From the NCBI GenBank assembly GCA_017512805.1, contig JAFWES010000059.1, positions 1 through 64,000 of the forward strand: a stretch of 64,000 nucleotides of DNA. The letters run 5' to 3'. The DNA comes from Clostridia bacterium (GTDB lineage Bacteria; Bacillota; Clostridia; Christensenellales; Aristaeellaceae). Below the pieces are notes generated by a model. The model was not told the DNA's origin. It saw only the letters and a list, made by a program, of their open reading frames with translations, and made no database searches. Below, piece after piece: positions 16,635-25,504 of this stretch; position 1 is the first letter of the stretch; every line of letters starts with the position of its first letter. Position numbers and translations under genes: made by a program.

Positions 16635-17465
16635 ATGAATGCGTTAGCGGTAAAGGCATATGACCTGCGCCAGGATGTGCTGGACATTATCGTCAGCGGC
16701 GGGGGCGGGCATATCGGCGGCGACATGAGCAGCATGGAAATCATGCTGACCCTCTACAACCGGATGAACATCACGCCGGAAACGGCGGACGACCCGGATC
16801 GGGATCGATTCGTGCTCTCCAAAGGTCACTGTGTGGAAACCCTCTACGCCGTGCTGGCGGATCGGGGATTCCTGGATCTGGACGAGATCAAGGCGACCTT
16901 CTCGAAGTTCGGCAGCGAGTATATCGGGCATCCCCACAACACGCTGCGGGGCATCGAGATGAATTCCGGGTCCCTGGGCCACGGGCTGTCCGTTTGCGTG
17001 GGCATGGCGCTGGCCGGACGGATGGACGGCAGAACCTACCGGGTCTACACCCTGATGGGCGACGGCGAGCTGGCGGAGGGCTCCGTATGGGAAGGGGCGA
17101 CATCCGCCGGACATTACAAGCTGGACAATCTCTGCGCCGTGATCGACCGGAATCATCTGCAGATTTCGGGGACGACGGAGGAGGTCATGGATCCCGGGAA
17201 TCTGCGGGAGCGGCTGGAAGCCACCGGGTGGCATGTGATCGAGGTGGCGGACGGCAACGACGTGGATCAGCTGAACGCCGCGTTTGACGAGGCGGAAAAG
17301 ACGAAGGGGAAGCCCACCTGCATCATCGCGAACACGATCAAGGGAAAGGGCAGCGCCCTGATGGAAAACAAAGCCGGATGGCATCATCACCTGCCCAACG
17401 CGGAAGAATACGCGCAGATCAAAGCGGATCTGGCAGCCAGAAAGGAGGCGCTCCTGCATGAATAA
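16635..17465 (+). CDS. Transketolase, N-terminal (TPP-binding) subunit
   Basis: 276 aa. Contains the thiamine-diphosphate motif GDGELAEGSVWE near residue 143 and its usual partner DRNHLQISGTTEEVMD, plus LSKGHCVETLYAVL and NSGSLGHGLSVCVGMA. Single-chain transketolases are about 620-660 aa; here the enzyme is split into two subunits as in many Clostridia and Archaea. It moves two-carbon units between sugar phosphates. Overlaps the C-terminal subunit gene by 8 bases. Confidence 0.93.
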   Translation: MNALAVKAYDLRQDVLDIIVSGGGGHIGGDMSSMEIMLTLYNRMNITPETADDPDRDRFVLSKGHCVETLYAVLADRGFLDLDEIKATFSKFGSEYIGHPHNTLRGIEMNSGSLGHGLSVCVGMALAGRMDGRTYRVYTLMGDGELAEGSVWEGATSAGHYKLDNLCAVIDRNHLQISGTTEEVMDPGNLRERLEATGWHVIEVADGNDVDQLNAAFDEAEKTKGKPTCIIANTIKGKGSALMENKAGWHHHLPNAEEYAQIKADLAARKEALLHE

Positions 17466-18393
17466 GATTCCGAACCGGGCCGTGATGTGCGACGTGCTGA
17501 AGGAAGCCGCGGCGAAGGACCGGAACGTGGTCGTCCTGTGCAGCGACAGCCGGGGAAGCGGCTCCATGACCTCCTTTGCCGAAACGTATCCGGCGCAGTT
17601 TGTGGAGGTGGGCATCGCCGAGCAGAACCTCGTGGGCATCGCCGCCGGCATGGCGGCCTGCGGAAAGAAGCCCTTCGCGGTTTCTCCCGCTTCCTTCATC
17701 TCCACCCGCAGCTACGAGCAGTGCAAGGTGGACTGCGCCTATTCCAACACGAATGTCAAGCTGGTGGGCATTTCCGGCGGCGTCAGCTACGGCGCCCTGG
17801 GCATGTCCCATCATTCGGCGCAGGACATCGCCGCCATGAGCGCGATTCCCGGCATGCGGGTATACCTCCCCAGCGACCGGCATCAGACCCGGAAGCTGTT
17901 CGAGGCCCTGCTGAAGGACGAACAGACGGCTTACATCCGCCTGGGCCGCAACCCGGTGGAGGATGTATACACGGAAGAGAACGTGCCCTTTGCCATGGAC
18001 AAAGCCACGGTTCTGGCCGAGGGCAGCGATGCGCTGCTTGTGGCCTGCGGCGAGATGGTAAAGCCCGCGAAGGATGCGGCCGAGCTGCTGCGGGAGCAGG
18101 GAATTTCCGCGGCGGTGCTGGATATGTACTGCGTCAAGCCCCTGGACGCGGAAGGCCTGCTGAAGGCCGCGAAGGGGAAGAAGCTTGTCGTTTCCGTCGA
18201 GGAGCATTCCCCCTTCGGCGGGCTGGGAAGCATGGTGGCGCAGGTAATCGGCGCCAACGATCCGAAAAAGGTCCTCACCCTGGCGCTGCCGGACGCCCCG
18301 GTCATCACCGGCACCTCCGCGGAAGTGTTCCGTTACTACGGGCTTGACGCGGAAGGCATCGCGAAGACCGTCCGGGAAGCCCTGAAGAATTAA
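17458..18393 (+). CDS. Transketolase, C-terminal subunit
   Basis: 311 aa. Pyrimidine-binding domain with EVGIAEQNLVGIAAGMA and the following KPFAVSPASFISTRSYEQ, then the C-terminal domain (VVSVEEHSPFGGLGSMVAQV). It carries the Glu needed to activate TPP in the partner subunit (VGIAEQN). ATG 17458 lies inside the end of the N-terminal subunit gene after AAAGGAGG, ensuring equal synthesis of the two chains. Confidence 0.93.
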   Translation: MNKIPNRAVMCDVLKEAAAKDRNVVVLCSDSRGSGSMTSFAETYPAQFVEVGIAEQNLVGIAAGMAACGKKPFAVSPASFISTRSYEQCKVDCAYSNTNVKLVGISGGVSYGALGMSHHSAQDIAAMSAIPGMRVYLPSDRHQTRKLFEALLKDEQTAYIRLGRNPVEDVYTEENVPFAMDKATVLAEGSDALLVACGEMVKPAKDAAELLREQGISAAVLDMYCVKPLDAEGLLKAAKGKKLVVSVEEHSPFGGLGSMVAQVIGANDPKKVLTLALPDAPVITGTSAEVFRYYGLDAEGIAKTVREALKN

Positions 18394-18405
18394 AATGACC
18401 CGCTT

Positions 18406-18468
18406 GCGAGCCGGAGCGCGCGGCATGACACGCATCCCTGCCGGATGCCGCCGCCCGCTTCGGCTCGC
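18406..18468 (+). promoter_or_regulatory. Two-part hairpin between transketolase and kinase genes
   Basis: Outer stem GCGAGCCG (18406-18413) with CGGCTCGC (18461-18468), inner stem GCGGCAT (18420-18426) with ATGCCGC (18445-18451), then CGCGTTTTAT. It could be a partial terminator or an mRNA processing structure that sets kinase expression below that of the upstream genes. Confidence 0.45.
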
Positions 18469-18497
18469 CGCGTTTTATGCACAGAAGGAGACCGCCC

Positions 18498-19985
18498 ATG
18501 AAATATGTACTGAGCATTGACCAAAGCACACAGGGGACGAAGGCCCTGCTTTTCGACGAGACGGGGACGCTGCTGGCCCGGGCCGACAGAAGCCACCGCC
18601 AGATCATCGATGAAAACGGCTGGGTGGAGCATGACCCGGAGGAAATCTGGGCAAATACCCTGCGGGTGGCGCGGGATGTCGTCGAAAAGGCGGGGGTGGA
18701 TAAGAAGGAGCTGGCGGTGCTGGGGATCAGCAACCAGCGGGAAACCTCCCTGGCCTGGGACAGGGAAACAGGCAAACCTCTGTATAATGCCATTGTATGG
18801 CAGTGCGCCAGGGGTACGGCCATCTGTGAGGAGATTGCCGCGGCGGGGCACGGGGCCATGATCAGGGAAAAAACGGGGATCACGCTGTCCCCTTATTTCC
18901 CCGCGGCAAAGCTCAGCTGGATCATCCGGAACGTGGAAGGGGCAAGAGAAAAAGCGGCGGCGGGGAAGGTGGCCGCGGGGACGGTGGACAGCTTCCTGGT
19001 ATACCGGCTGACGAAGGGGGTCCGGCATCAGACGGATTATTCCAACGCGTCCCGGACCCAGCTGTTTGACATTTCCGCTTTGAGGTGGGACGAAGAAATC
19101 CTGTCCATCTTTGGCATTGAGGCGTCCTGCATGCCCGCTGTCACCGATTCTGACGGCGACTTCGGGGAGACGGATTTTGACGGGTGGCTTGACAGGCCAA
19201 TTCCGATTCGCGGGGTGCTGGGAGATTCTCACGGGGCCCTGTTTGGCCAGGGCTGCCTGAAACCGGGGATGATCAAGGCCACCTACGGCACAGGCTCCTC
19301 CATCATGATGAATGTGGGTGAAAAGCCCGTCTTCAGCGATACCGGCGTGGTGTCCAGCCTGGCATGGAAAATCGGAGGCCGGGTCAATTATGTGCTGGAG
19401 GGCAATATTAACTACACCGGCGCGGTGATTACCTGGCTGAAGGACGATGTGAAGCTGATTGACGGCCCGGGAGAGACGGAAGCGCTGGCCTTTGCCGCCC
19501 ATCCGGCGGATACCTGCTGCCTGGTGCCGGCTTTCTCCGGACTGGGCGCTCCCTGGTGGGACAGCCGGGCGAAGGCGGCCCTGGTGGGGATGACCCGCAC
19601 CACCGGCAGGAACGAAATCGTCCGGGCGGCGCTGGACTGCATCGCCTTCCAGATTACCGATATCGTCCGGGCCATGGAGAAAAGCGCAGGCACACCCATC
19701 GGGGAGCTGCGGGTGGACGGGGGCCCCACACGGAATCAGTACCTGATGCAGTTCCAGAGCGATATGCTGGGTATCCCGGTGCGCATTCCGGAGGCGGAGG
19801 AGCTTTCCGGCATCGGCGCGGCCTATGCCGCGGGCATGTCCGTGGGCCTGTATGATGAAAGCGTAATGGAAAAGCTGAGCCGCAAATCCTTCAGGCCGGC
19901 GATGGCGAAGGATATCCGGGAGGAGCGCTACGCCCGCTGGCTGGACGCGGTGAAAATGGTCAGGATGAATTCCCCAAAGGACTGA
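18498..19985 (+). CDS. FGGY-family carbohydrate kinase, glycerol-kinase-like
   Basis: 495 aa from ATG 18498, with AAGGAG at 18485-18490; an in-frame ATG at 18477 lies upstream of that RBS. Both FGGY actin-like domains are complete: phosphate loop SIDQSTQGTKALLFDE, WVEHDPEEIW, GISNQRETSLAWD, the catalytic Asp in GVLGDSHGALFGQ near residue 240, YGTGSSIMMNVG and the C-terminal LVPAFSGLGAPWWD and GGPTRNQYLMQ. It is closest in style to glycerol kinase, but GDQQAALFGQ of glycerol kinase reads GDSHGALFGQ here, and the operon is for a sugar. Likely it phosphorylates the ketose made by the isomerase. Confidence 0.88.
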   Translation: MKYVLSIDQSTQGTKALLFDETGTLLARADRSHRQIIDENGWVEHDPEEIWANTLRVARDVVEKAGVDKKELAVLGISNQRETSLAWDRETGKPLYNAIVWQCARGTAICEEIAAAGHGAMIREKTGITLSPYFPAAKLSWIIRNVEGAREKAAAGKVAAGTVDSFLVYRLTKGVRHQTDYSNASRTQLFDISALRWDEEILSIFGIEASCMPAVTDSDGDFGETDFDGWLDRPIPIRGVLGDSHGALFGQGCLKPGMIKATYGTGSSIMMNVGEKPVFSDTGVVSSLAWKIGGRVNYVLEGNINYTGAVITWLKDDVKLIDGPGETEALAFAAHPADTCCLVPAFSGLGAPWWDSRAKAALVGMTRTTGRNEIVRAALDCIAFQITDIVRAMEKSAGTPIGELRVDGGPTRNQYLMQFQSDMLGIPVRIPEAEELSGIGAAYAAGMSVGLYDESVMEKLSRKSFRPAMAKDIREERYARWLDAVKMVRMNSPKD

Positions 19986-20005
19986 CAGCGGTTATAGAGC
20001 AGATC

Positions 20006-20275
20006 ATGAAAACAAAAACGGAAAGGGAATGCACCTGGTGCCGGTATGTGCGGCTTTTCTACGGACGGGATCTGGCGCGGGAGCTGGAACAGTATATTGA
20101 ATCCCTGCCGGAGGAGATCCGGGCGGACGAGGAAACCCATGCGGCGCGGATGGCGATCTGCCGGGCGTGCCCGGACAACCGGGAAGGACTTTGCCGGCAT
20201 TGCGGATGCTATATTGCGGCGCGGACCGCGAAGAAGCGGGAACGCTGCCCTTTTCCGGGGGAACGGAAATGGTAG
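20006..20275 (+). CDS. Small cysteine-rich protein, DUF6171-like
   Basis: 89 aa. Cys pairs CTWC (residues 9-12), CRAC, and the cluster CRHCGCYI, with a late CPF give at least eight cysteines in a layout suited to binding zinc. The middle YIESLPEEIRADEETHAAR and the end RERCPFPGERKW fit what I recall of DUF6171 proteins in Clostridia. Function unknown. RBS is weak (AGAGCAG); the ATG at 20006 is the only sensible start. It lies 20 bases after the kinase gene and may be co-transcribed by position only. Confidence 0.75.
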   Translation: MKTKTERECTWCRYVRLFYGRDLARELEQYIESLPEEIRADEETHAARMAICRACPDNREGLCRHCGCYIAARTAKKRERCPFPGERKW

Positions 20276-20291
20276 CGAAACAACGGCGGCT

Positions 20292-20326
20292 GGCGCTTTC
20301 CCCTCAGGTGGGAAAGCGCTTGCGCT
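20292..20326. terminator. Bidirectional terminator hairpin
   Basis: GCGCTTTCCC (about 20293-20302) pairs with GGGAAAGCGC (20310-20319), followed by a T-rich GCTTTTA. It separates the convergent small Cys-rich gene and the ABC ATPase gene. Confidence 0.65.
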
Positions 20327-20327
20327 T

Positions 20328-21065
20328 TTACCCCAGGAAGCGTTTCAGGAATTCCCGGGTACGGGGATCCTCCGGGGCGGTCAGAACCTGAGAAGGCGGG
20401 CCTTCCTCCACGATGACGCCGTCCGCCATATAGACGACCTGGGTGCTGACATCGCGCGCAAAGGCCATTTCGTGGGTCACCACCAGCATGGTCATGCGCT
20501 CGTTTGCCAGGCTTTTCATGACGTCCAGCACCTCGCCGACCATTTCCGGGTCCAGGGCGGAGGTGGGCTCGTCAAAGAGGAGCACCTCCGGCTCCATGGC
20601 CAGCGCCCGGGCGAGGGCGACCCGCTGCTTCTGCCCGCCGGAAATCTGAGCCGGGCGGGCGTTGATATACGGGAGCATGCCCACCTTGTTCAGATAATGC
20701 AGCGCCCGGTCCCGGGCTTCTTTTTTGGGGGACTTGTTGACCTTGACCTGGCCGATGAGGCAGTTGTCCAGGACCGTCAGATTGTTGAAAAGATTAAAGC
20801 TCTGGAAAACCATGCCCACCCGGGCCCGGTAGGAGCTCTGATTGATCCGCCCCCCGGTTACGCTTTCGCCGTGAAACAGGATTTCGCCGGTGGTCAGGGT
20901 TTCCAGCAGGTTGATGCAGCGCAGAAGCGTACTCTTTCCGCTGCCGCTGGCGCCGATGATGCTGGTTACATCCCCCCGATTGACGGTAAAATCCACATCC
21001 TTGAGAACCGCGTGGGACCCAAAGGTCTTGGAGAGATGCCGGATTTCCAGAATGGTTTCGCTCAT
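20328..21065 (-). CDS. Polar amino acid ABC transporter, ATP-binding protein
   Basis: 245 aa. Walker [10 protein letters not shown] (residues about 38-46), Q-loop FQSFNLF, signature SGGQKQR, Walker [13 protein letters not shown] and H-loop VVTHEM, in the usual order and length for GlnQ/ArtP-type ATPases. It couples ATP hydrolysis to import by the permease encoded just upstream, with which it overlaps by 4 bases. Third gene of the transporter operon. Confidence 0.95.
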   Translation of the reverse strand: MSETILEIRHLSKTFGSHAVLKDVDFTVNRGDVTSIIGASGSGKSTLLRCINLLETLTTGEILFHGESVTGGRINQSSYRARVGMVFQSFNLFNNLTVLDNCLIGQVKVNKSPKKEARDRALHYLNKVGMLPYINARPAQISGGQKQRVALARALAMEPEVLLFDEPTSALDPEMVGEVLDVMKSLANERMTMLVVTHEMAFARDVSTQVVYMADGVIVEEGPPSQVLTAPEDPRTREFLKRFLG

Positions 21066-21889
21066 GATCTGTTCCCCCCCTGATAATCCCGGTTCTTTTC
21101 CTCGTATGGGGCGTCCCCGGTATACTGATAGTTGCCCGCGGTCAGGACCAGGGAATCCGTATTCACCAGCTCATAATCCGAGGAGCCCTGCAGCTTTTTC
21201 TCCAAACGGCGCAGGAGAAAGCTGGCCAGGAGCGTCAGGAACAGGTATCCTCCCATCTCCAGCAGCGCGGAGGGGAAATACTTGAAGATCGCCCCGCTGA
21301 CCATTTTGTGGACGGCGAAGAAATCCTGAAAGCCGATGATGAACATGACGGACGTATCCTTTACGTTGATGATATAATTGTTCCCGATCTGGGGCATGAT
21401 ATTCCGAAGAGTCTGGGGCAGGATGATATGCAGCATGGTCTGAAAATGATTCATGCCGATGGCTTTAGCCCCTTCAAACTGGCCCGGATCAATGCTCATG
21501 ATGCCGCCCCGGACGGATTCGGCCATATAAGCCCCGGTGTTGATGGACACCACCAGGATGCTGACAGTCCAGATGTCTTTGAAGGTAATTCCAAAGAAAT
21601 AGGGCATGCCGTAGTAAATAAACACGGCCTGGAGGATCATGGGCGTTCCCCGGAAGACCTCCACATAGATCCGGATCAGAACCCGGATCAGCTTCAGCAG
21701 GAAACGCCGGAGGAACGGATCGGTGGGAGCGCAGGGAATCGTCTGCAGAATGCCGCAGATAAACCCGATGACGCAGCCGATCAGGGTCGCCACCGTGGAC
21801 AGGATCAGGGTATTCAGAATGCCTGTCATGTATACAGCGCCGTATTTGGCATAGATGGAACCGATATCCGAAACAAGCTGATTGATCAT
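21062..21889 (-). CDS. Polar amino acid ABC transporter, permease
   Basis: 275 aa from the ATG at 21889. The membrane protein has about five helices ([23 protein letters not shown] first) and the coupling motif [21 protein letters not shown], hallmark of HisM/GlnP permeases. Start choice is supported by GGAG upstream and by the natural N terminus; longer in-frame readings extend into the terminator region. The C-terminal tail after the last helix (about 45 residues, polar) is longer than usual. Confidence 0.92.
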   Translation of the reverse strand: MINQLVSDIGSIYAKYGAVYMTGILNTLILSTVATLIGCVIGFICGILQTIPCAPTDPFLRRFLLKLIRVLIRIYVEVFRGTPMILQAVFIYYGMPYFFGITFKDIWTVSILVVSINTGAYMAESVRGGIMSIDPGQFEGAKAIGMNHFQTMLHIILPQTLRNIMPQIGNNYIINVKDTSVMFIIGFQDFFAVHKMVSGAIFKYFPSALLEMGGYLFLTLLASFLLRRLEKKLQGSSDYELVNTDSLVLTAGNYQYTGDAPYEEKNRDYQGGNRS

Positions 21890-21980
21890 GAAGCACGCTC
21901 CAGAGGGGGGTATTTTCCGCCAAAAAAGCGGAAGCCGGAAGATCCGAGCAGATGCGAACGGACGGAGCCGGAAAAAACGG

Positions 21981-22013
21981 AAAAACCCCCGAAGGCCGCA
22001 GGGCGCTTCGGGG
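21981..22013 (-). terminator. Internal terminator between binding protein and permease
   Basis: On the minus strand CCCCGAAG pairs with CTTCGGGG (stem arms at 22013-22006 and 21994-21987), followed by G and TTTTT (21985-21981). It sits 18 bases after the binding-protein stop and would make the binding protein more abundant than the membrane parts. Confidence 0.75.
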
Positions 22014-22030
22014 AAAAGAAGAAACAAAAC

Positions 22031-22867
22031 TTATTCGCTCAGGGGCTGGACGCGGATGGCTTCCGCCATGAGGGCGTTGAAGTCGTCAGCGGTCAGGCCC
22101 TTCAGATAGCCGTTGAGGGCATTCAGCAGCGCTTCGTTCCCCTTTTGAATGGAGATGCCGATGTTCACATCCTCATCGGAGACGGTGAAATCATCCCCGG
22201 AACCGGCGAAGTCCAGCAGAACCAGATCCGGATAGGCGATCAACGCGCCCTGGGCGGTGGGCATATCCGTGCATACGAAATCCACCGTACCGGATTCCAC
22301 GGCCATCAGCATGGCGGGAGCGGACTCGGCGGGGGGAACGACGGTGGCGCCGGGGATCTGGGGCAGGCAGGTATCATACCAGATGGTTCCGCTCTGGCTG
22401 GTGGCGGTGCCGGAAAGCTGGCTGATGCCCTTCGCCTCGGCGTTGGGTGATCCTTCCTTGGCCAGACAGACGATGGTCGCGTAGAGATAGGGGCCGGCGA
22501 AATCGACGACCTCCATACGCTCGGCCGTCATGCTCTGGCCGGCGATGACCGCGTCCACAGTGCCGCTGATAATGGCGGGGATCAGGCTGTCCCAGTCCAG
22601 CTGGACAATTTCCAGTTCCCAGCCGTTGGCCTCACAGATCTGCTTTGCCATCATGACATCGTATCCGTTGGCGTACAGGCCGGCTTTATCCTTAATGGGA
22701 ACGGCGCCGTTGCTGTCGTCGGGCTGAGCCCAGTTATAGGGAGCGTAGGCGCATTCCATGGCCACGGTCAGGACACCGTCTTCCAGGCCGGGGATCGTTT
22801 CCGCCAGGGCGGCGGAGGACAGGGCCAGCAGCATCGTCAGAATCAGGGCAATCCATTTTTTCATCAT
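22031..22867 (-). CDS. Polar amino acid ABC transporter, substrate-binding protein
   Basis: 278 aa with signal peptide (MMKKWIALILTMLLALSSAALA). Family 3 solute-binding fold: GVLTVAMECAYAPYNW, GYDVMMAKQI, WDSLIPAIISGTVDAVIAG and MTAERMEVVDFAGPY. No lipobox cysteine is seen, unusual for a monoderm, so retention at the membrane is unclear. First gene of the transporter operon; GGGAGGAG precedes the start. Substrate is probably an amino acid, not specified by the sequence. Confidence 0.92.
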   Translation of the reverse strand: MMKKWIALILTMLLALSSAALAETIPGLEDGVLTVAMECAYAPYNWAQPDDSNGAVPIKDKAGLYANGYDVMMAKQICEANGWELEIVQLDWDSLIPAIISGTVDAVIAGQSMTAERMEVVDFAGPYLYATIVCLAKEGSPNAEAKGISQLSGTATSQSGTIWYDTCLPQIPGATVVPPAESAPAMLMAVESGTVDFVCTDMPTAQGALIAYPDLVLLDFAGSGDDFTVSDEDVNIGISIQKGNEALLNALNGYLKGLTADDFNALMAEAIRVQPLSE

Positions 22868-22913
22868 CGTTCAGGCTCCTCCCGTTTATCGTTTCAGTGT
22901 GAAGAACAAAAGC

Positions 22914-22941
22914 ATCGTATCATAAAATCAGGGGATTGCAA
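22914..22941 (-). promoter_or_regulatory. Promoter of the amino acid transporter operon
   Basis: On the minus strand TTGCAA (22941-22936), 16-base spacer, TACGAT (22919-22914), 46 bases before the ATG. Confidence 0.55.
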
Positions 22942-22978
22942 TACCCGGAAGCTGTATTCCTTTTGTTTTTCCGGGATA

Positions 22979-23007
22979 ATGACAGAAACGGAAAAGTGTG
23001 CTATGAT
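22979..23007 (+). promoter_or_regulatory. Promoter of the L,D-transpeptidase gene
   Basis: ATGACA (22979-22984), 17-base spacer, TATGAT (23002-23007) with TG one base before it (extended -10). It is divergent from the transporter promoter. Confidence 0.65.
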
Positions 23008-23044
23008 ACAGATTGTTTTTTGTTTTCGGAAAGGAGGGGCGCGT

Positions 23045-24181
23045 TTGAAACGGGAATGGAAGGCAGGGCTGCTGGCCCTTTGGATGATGCTTTCCGGGCT
23101 GGGAGCAGCCTGGGCGGAGCCCCTGCCGGCCCGGGACATGATTTACAGAACCCCCAACGAGGACAGCGAGGTGCTCTGCGAACACGATTTCTGCTACTGG
23201 CAGCTGACGGAAGGGGAAATGGACGAGGCCCTGGTGTGGCAGGTGCTGATGCAGCCCCTGACGGTGCTCAGCGGCAAGCAGCGGGAGCAGATCCGGGTGC
23301 GTGCCAGGCCGGAGCAGGATTGCGAGGATTATGTAGGGGTCGTGACCTGTGCCAGCCAGGGTGTGCATGTTCTGCGGCAGGAGGGGGAATGGACGCTCAT
23401 CGAAGCCTATTCCTCGGCGGAGGAAGGGTCGAAGGTCAAAGTATGGGCGACCCGGTTTCAGGGATATGTGAAAACCAAACTGCTCAAGGAGCTTCCGGTG
23501 GACGATACCTACGGAATCGTGATCGACAAGCTGCAGCAGCGGCTGTACGTCTATAAGGAAGGGCATCTTTTTTCGACCCTCCTCTGCTCGACCGGGTTCC
23601 CCAGGGAGGATACCCCCTTTAACGAGACGCCGGCGGGGGAGTTCGGCATCGTCAGCTGGGTGGGGGCCTTCTGGTCCGGAAACCTTTACTGTGACAAGGG
23701 CCTGAGGATCAACAGCGGCATCATGCTGCACGAGGTCCCCTGCACGATCGAGGTGGACGAAAAAACAGGGGAGGAAAAGCGGGATTATTTCCGCTGTGAA
23801 CGGTACCTGGGGGAGAAAGCCAGCCACGGATGCATCCGGATTCAGAAGGAACTGACCCCCGAGCGCGTGAACGCGGAATGGCTTTGGAGGAACCTGAGCC
23901 GCAAGCCGGTGACCAAGGTCATCATCTGGGATGAGATCGGCCGGCAGCTGGGGTATCCGGATGAGGATTATCCTCTGTACTATAACCCCAAAGGCGGGAA
24001 GAACTATCACTCATCGCCGCAATGCGTGCTGGTGAAGGAGAAGTTCCGGCCCCTGACGGCCTTTACCTGGGGCGAGCTGGAGGATGAACCCTACAGCAAG
24101 CTGACCCCTTGCCCGGGATGCGCGCCGCAGCTTCGGAGCGAAGGCATCGATACGGTGAACGAGAAAAACACCCGAAAATAA
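23045..24181 (+). CDS. Secreted L,D-transpeptidase (YkuD) with C-terminal Cys motif
   Basis: 378 aa from TTG 23045, with AAAGGAGG seven bases upstream; the open frame extends further up but without RBS. Signal peptide (LLALWMMLSGLGAAWA). An SH3-like region (about residues 60-140) precedes the YkuD domain, which begins at YGIVIDKLQQRLYVYKEG and contains the catalytic ASHGCIRI motif near residue 260. This enzyme forms 3-3 crosslinks or attaches proteins in peptidoglycan. The last 60 residues hold YYNPKGGKNYHSSPQCVLV and LTPCPGCAP, a His/Cys arrangement like small metal-binding tails found on other Clostridial surface proteins. Confidence 0.9.
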   Translation: MKREWKAGLLALWMMLSGLGAAWAEPLPARDMIYRTPNEDSEVLCEHDFCYWQLTEGEMDEALVWQVLMQPLTVLSGKQREQIRVRARPEQDCEDYVGVVTCASQGVHVLRQEGEWTLIEAYSSAEEGSKVKVWATRFQGYVKTKLLKELPVDDTYGIVIDKLQQRLYVYKEGHLFSTLLCSTGFPREDTPFNETPAGEFGIVSWVGAFWSGNLYCDKGLRINSGIMLHEVPCTIEVDEKTGEEKRDYFRCERYLGEKASHGCIRIQKELTPERVNAEWLWRNLSRKPVTKVIIWDEIGRQLGYPDEDYPLYYNPKGGKNYHSSPQCVLVKEKFRPLTAFTWGELEDEPYSKLTPCPGCAPQLRSEGIDTVNEKNTRK

Positions 24182-24340
24182 TCATCGAAGGCGGAGGACG
24201 GCGCGGCCCGGGCGAAGGCGGACCGGCGGCATGCACAGGCCGTTCAGCGGCAGCCCGGGGGCGGCGCCGCCGCAAGGCGAAACGGAAAACCCGTCGACAT
24301 CCGACAGCGGGCGGAAAAGCCCGCGGAAGGGAGAAGACCC

Positions 24341-25345
24341 ATGCATTTGATTATTCCGAAGAATTACAATCCGGTCCTGAACCTGCGGGATACAGAGATC
24401 GCCATCAAGCTGGTCAAGGATTTTTTTGAGGCGGAGCTGAGCCGGGCGCTGAACCTGACCCGCGTTTCAGCGCCCATCATGGTGACGCCGGAAAGCGGCC
24501 TGAACGACAACCTCAACGGGGTGGAACGGCCTGTCAGTTTTGATGTGCTGGAAACGGGGAAACAGGTGGAAATCGTCCATTCCCTGGCCAAATGGAAGCG
24601 GCAGGCGCTGAAAATCTACGGGTTTCATCCGGGAGAAGGGCTCTATACGGATATGAACGCCATTCGCCGGGATGAGGAGACGGACAATATTCACTCCATC
24701 TTCGTGGATCAGTGGGACTGGGAACGGATCATGGCTCCCGGGGAACGGAATGAGGATTTTCTGCGGGAGGTTGTTCGCAAGATTTACATGACCCTGCGGA
24801 AGACGGAAGGGTACGTTTGCGCGCACTATCCGCATATCAAGCCGGAGCTTCCGGACGAGATTTCCTTCGTGACCACCCAGGAGCTGGAGGACCGGTACCC
24901 GCACATGAGCGCCAGGGAAAGGGAATACCGGGCGGCGAAGGAATACGGGGCGGTCTTTCTGATGCAGGTCGGAGGCGTACTGAAGAGCGGGGAGATTCAT
25001 GACGGCCGGGCGCCGGACTACGACGACTGGAGCCTGAACGGGGACATCCTGCTGTATGATCCGCTGCTGGATATGAGCCTGGAGGTTTCCAGCATGGGGA
25101 TTCGGGTGGATCCCGAGACCCTGAGAAAGCAGCTGAAGATCCGGGGATGCGAGGAACGGGCCAGGCTGCCCTTCCAGAAGGCGCTGCTGGCCGGGGAGCT
25201 GCCCCAGACCATCGGCGGCGGCATCGGACAGAGCCGGATGTGCGTTTACTTCCTGCGCAAGGCGCACGTGGGAGAGGTGCAGGCCAGCCTGTGGCCGGAT
25301 GAGGTGGTGGAGGCCTGCAGGAAGGCAAACATTCTGCTGCTGTAA
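24341..25345 (+). CDS. asnA: Aspartate-ammonia ligase
   Basis: 334 aa, family length. Makes asparagine from aspartate, ammonia and ATP in the cytoplasm. Motifs: KLVKDFFEAELSRALNLTRVS-type start, SGLNDNLNGVERPVSFD, VVHSLAKWKR equivalent (IVHSLAKWKRQAL), LYTDMNAIRRDE, HSIFVDQWDWE, and the C-terminal PQTIGGGIGQSRMCV. RBS AGGGAG at about 24327. The 159 bases before it are GC-rich and show no T-box sequence or other leader that I recognise. Confidence 0.96.
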   Translation: MHLIIPKNYNPVLNLRDTEIAIKLVKDFFEAELSRALNLTRVSAPIMVTPESGLNDNLNGVERPVSFDVLETGKQVEIVHSLAKWKRQALKIYGFHPGEGLYTDMNAIRRDEETDNIHSIFVDQWDWERIMAPGERNEDFLREVVRKIYMTLRKTEGYVCAHYPHIKPELPDEISFVTTQELEDRYPHMSAREREYRAAKEYGAVFLMQVGGVLKSGEIHDGRAPDYDDWSLNGDILLYDPLLDMSLEVSSMGIRVDPETLRKQLKIRGCEERARLPFQKALLAGELPQTIGGGIGQSRMCVYFLRKAHVGEVQASLWPDEVVEACRKANILLL

Positions 25346-25504
25346 GCGCGGTGTTCCGCCCTTGGGCGGGACGCGCGGGGCATCATGACAATGGAAGGAC
25401 AGGCCGGAGATTTCTGATTTGACCTCCACGGAGGAAGGGAATAATCGTCATCCGAACACGGAAGGATCCGTCAGAATACGATACGCGGCTGATGAGGAGG
25501 AACC

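Noticed and set aside
24182..24340. T-box or other riboswitch before asnA
   Set aside because: No T-box consensus, no anti-terminator/terminator pair and no T-run; only GC-rich sequence is seen.
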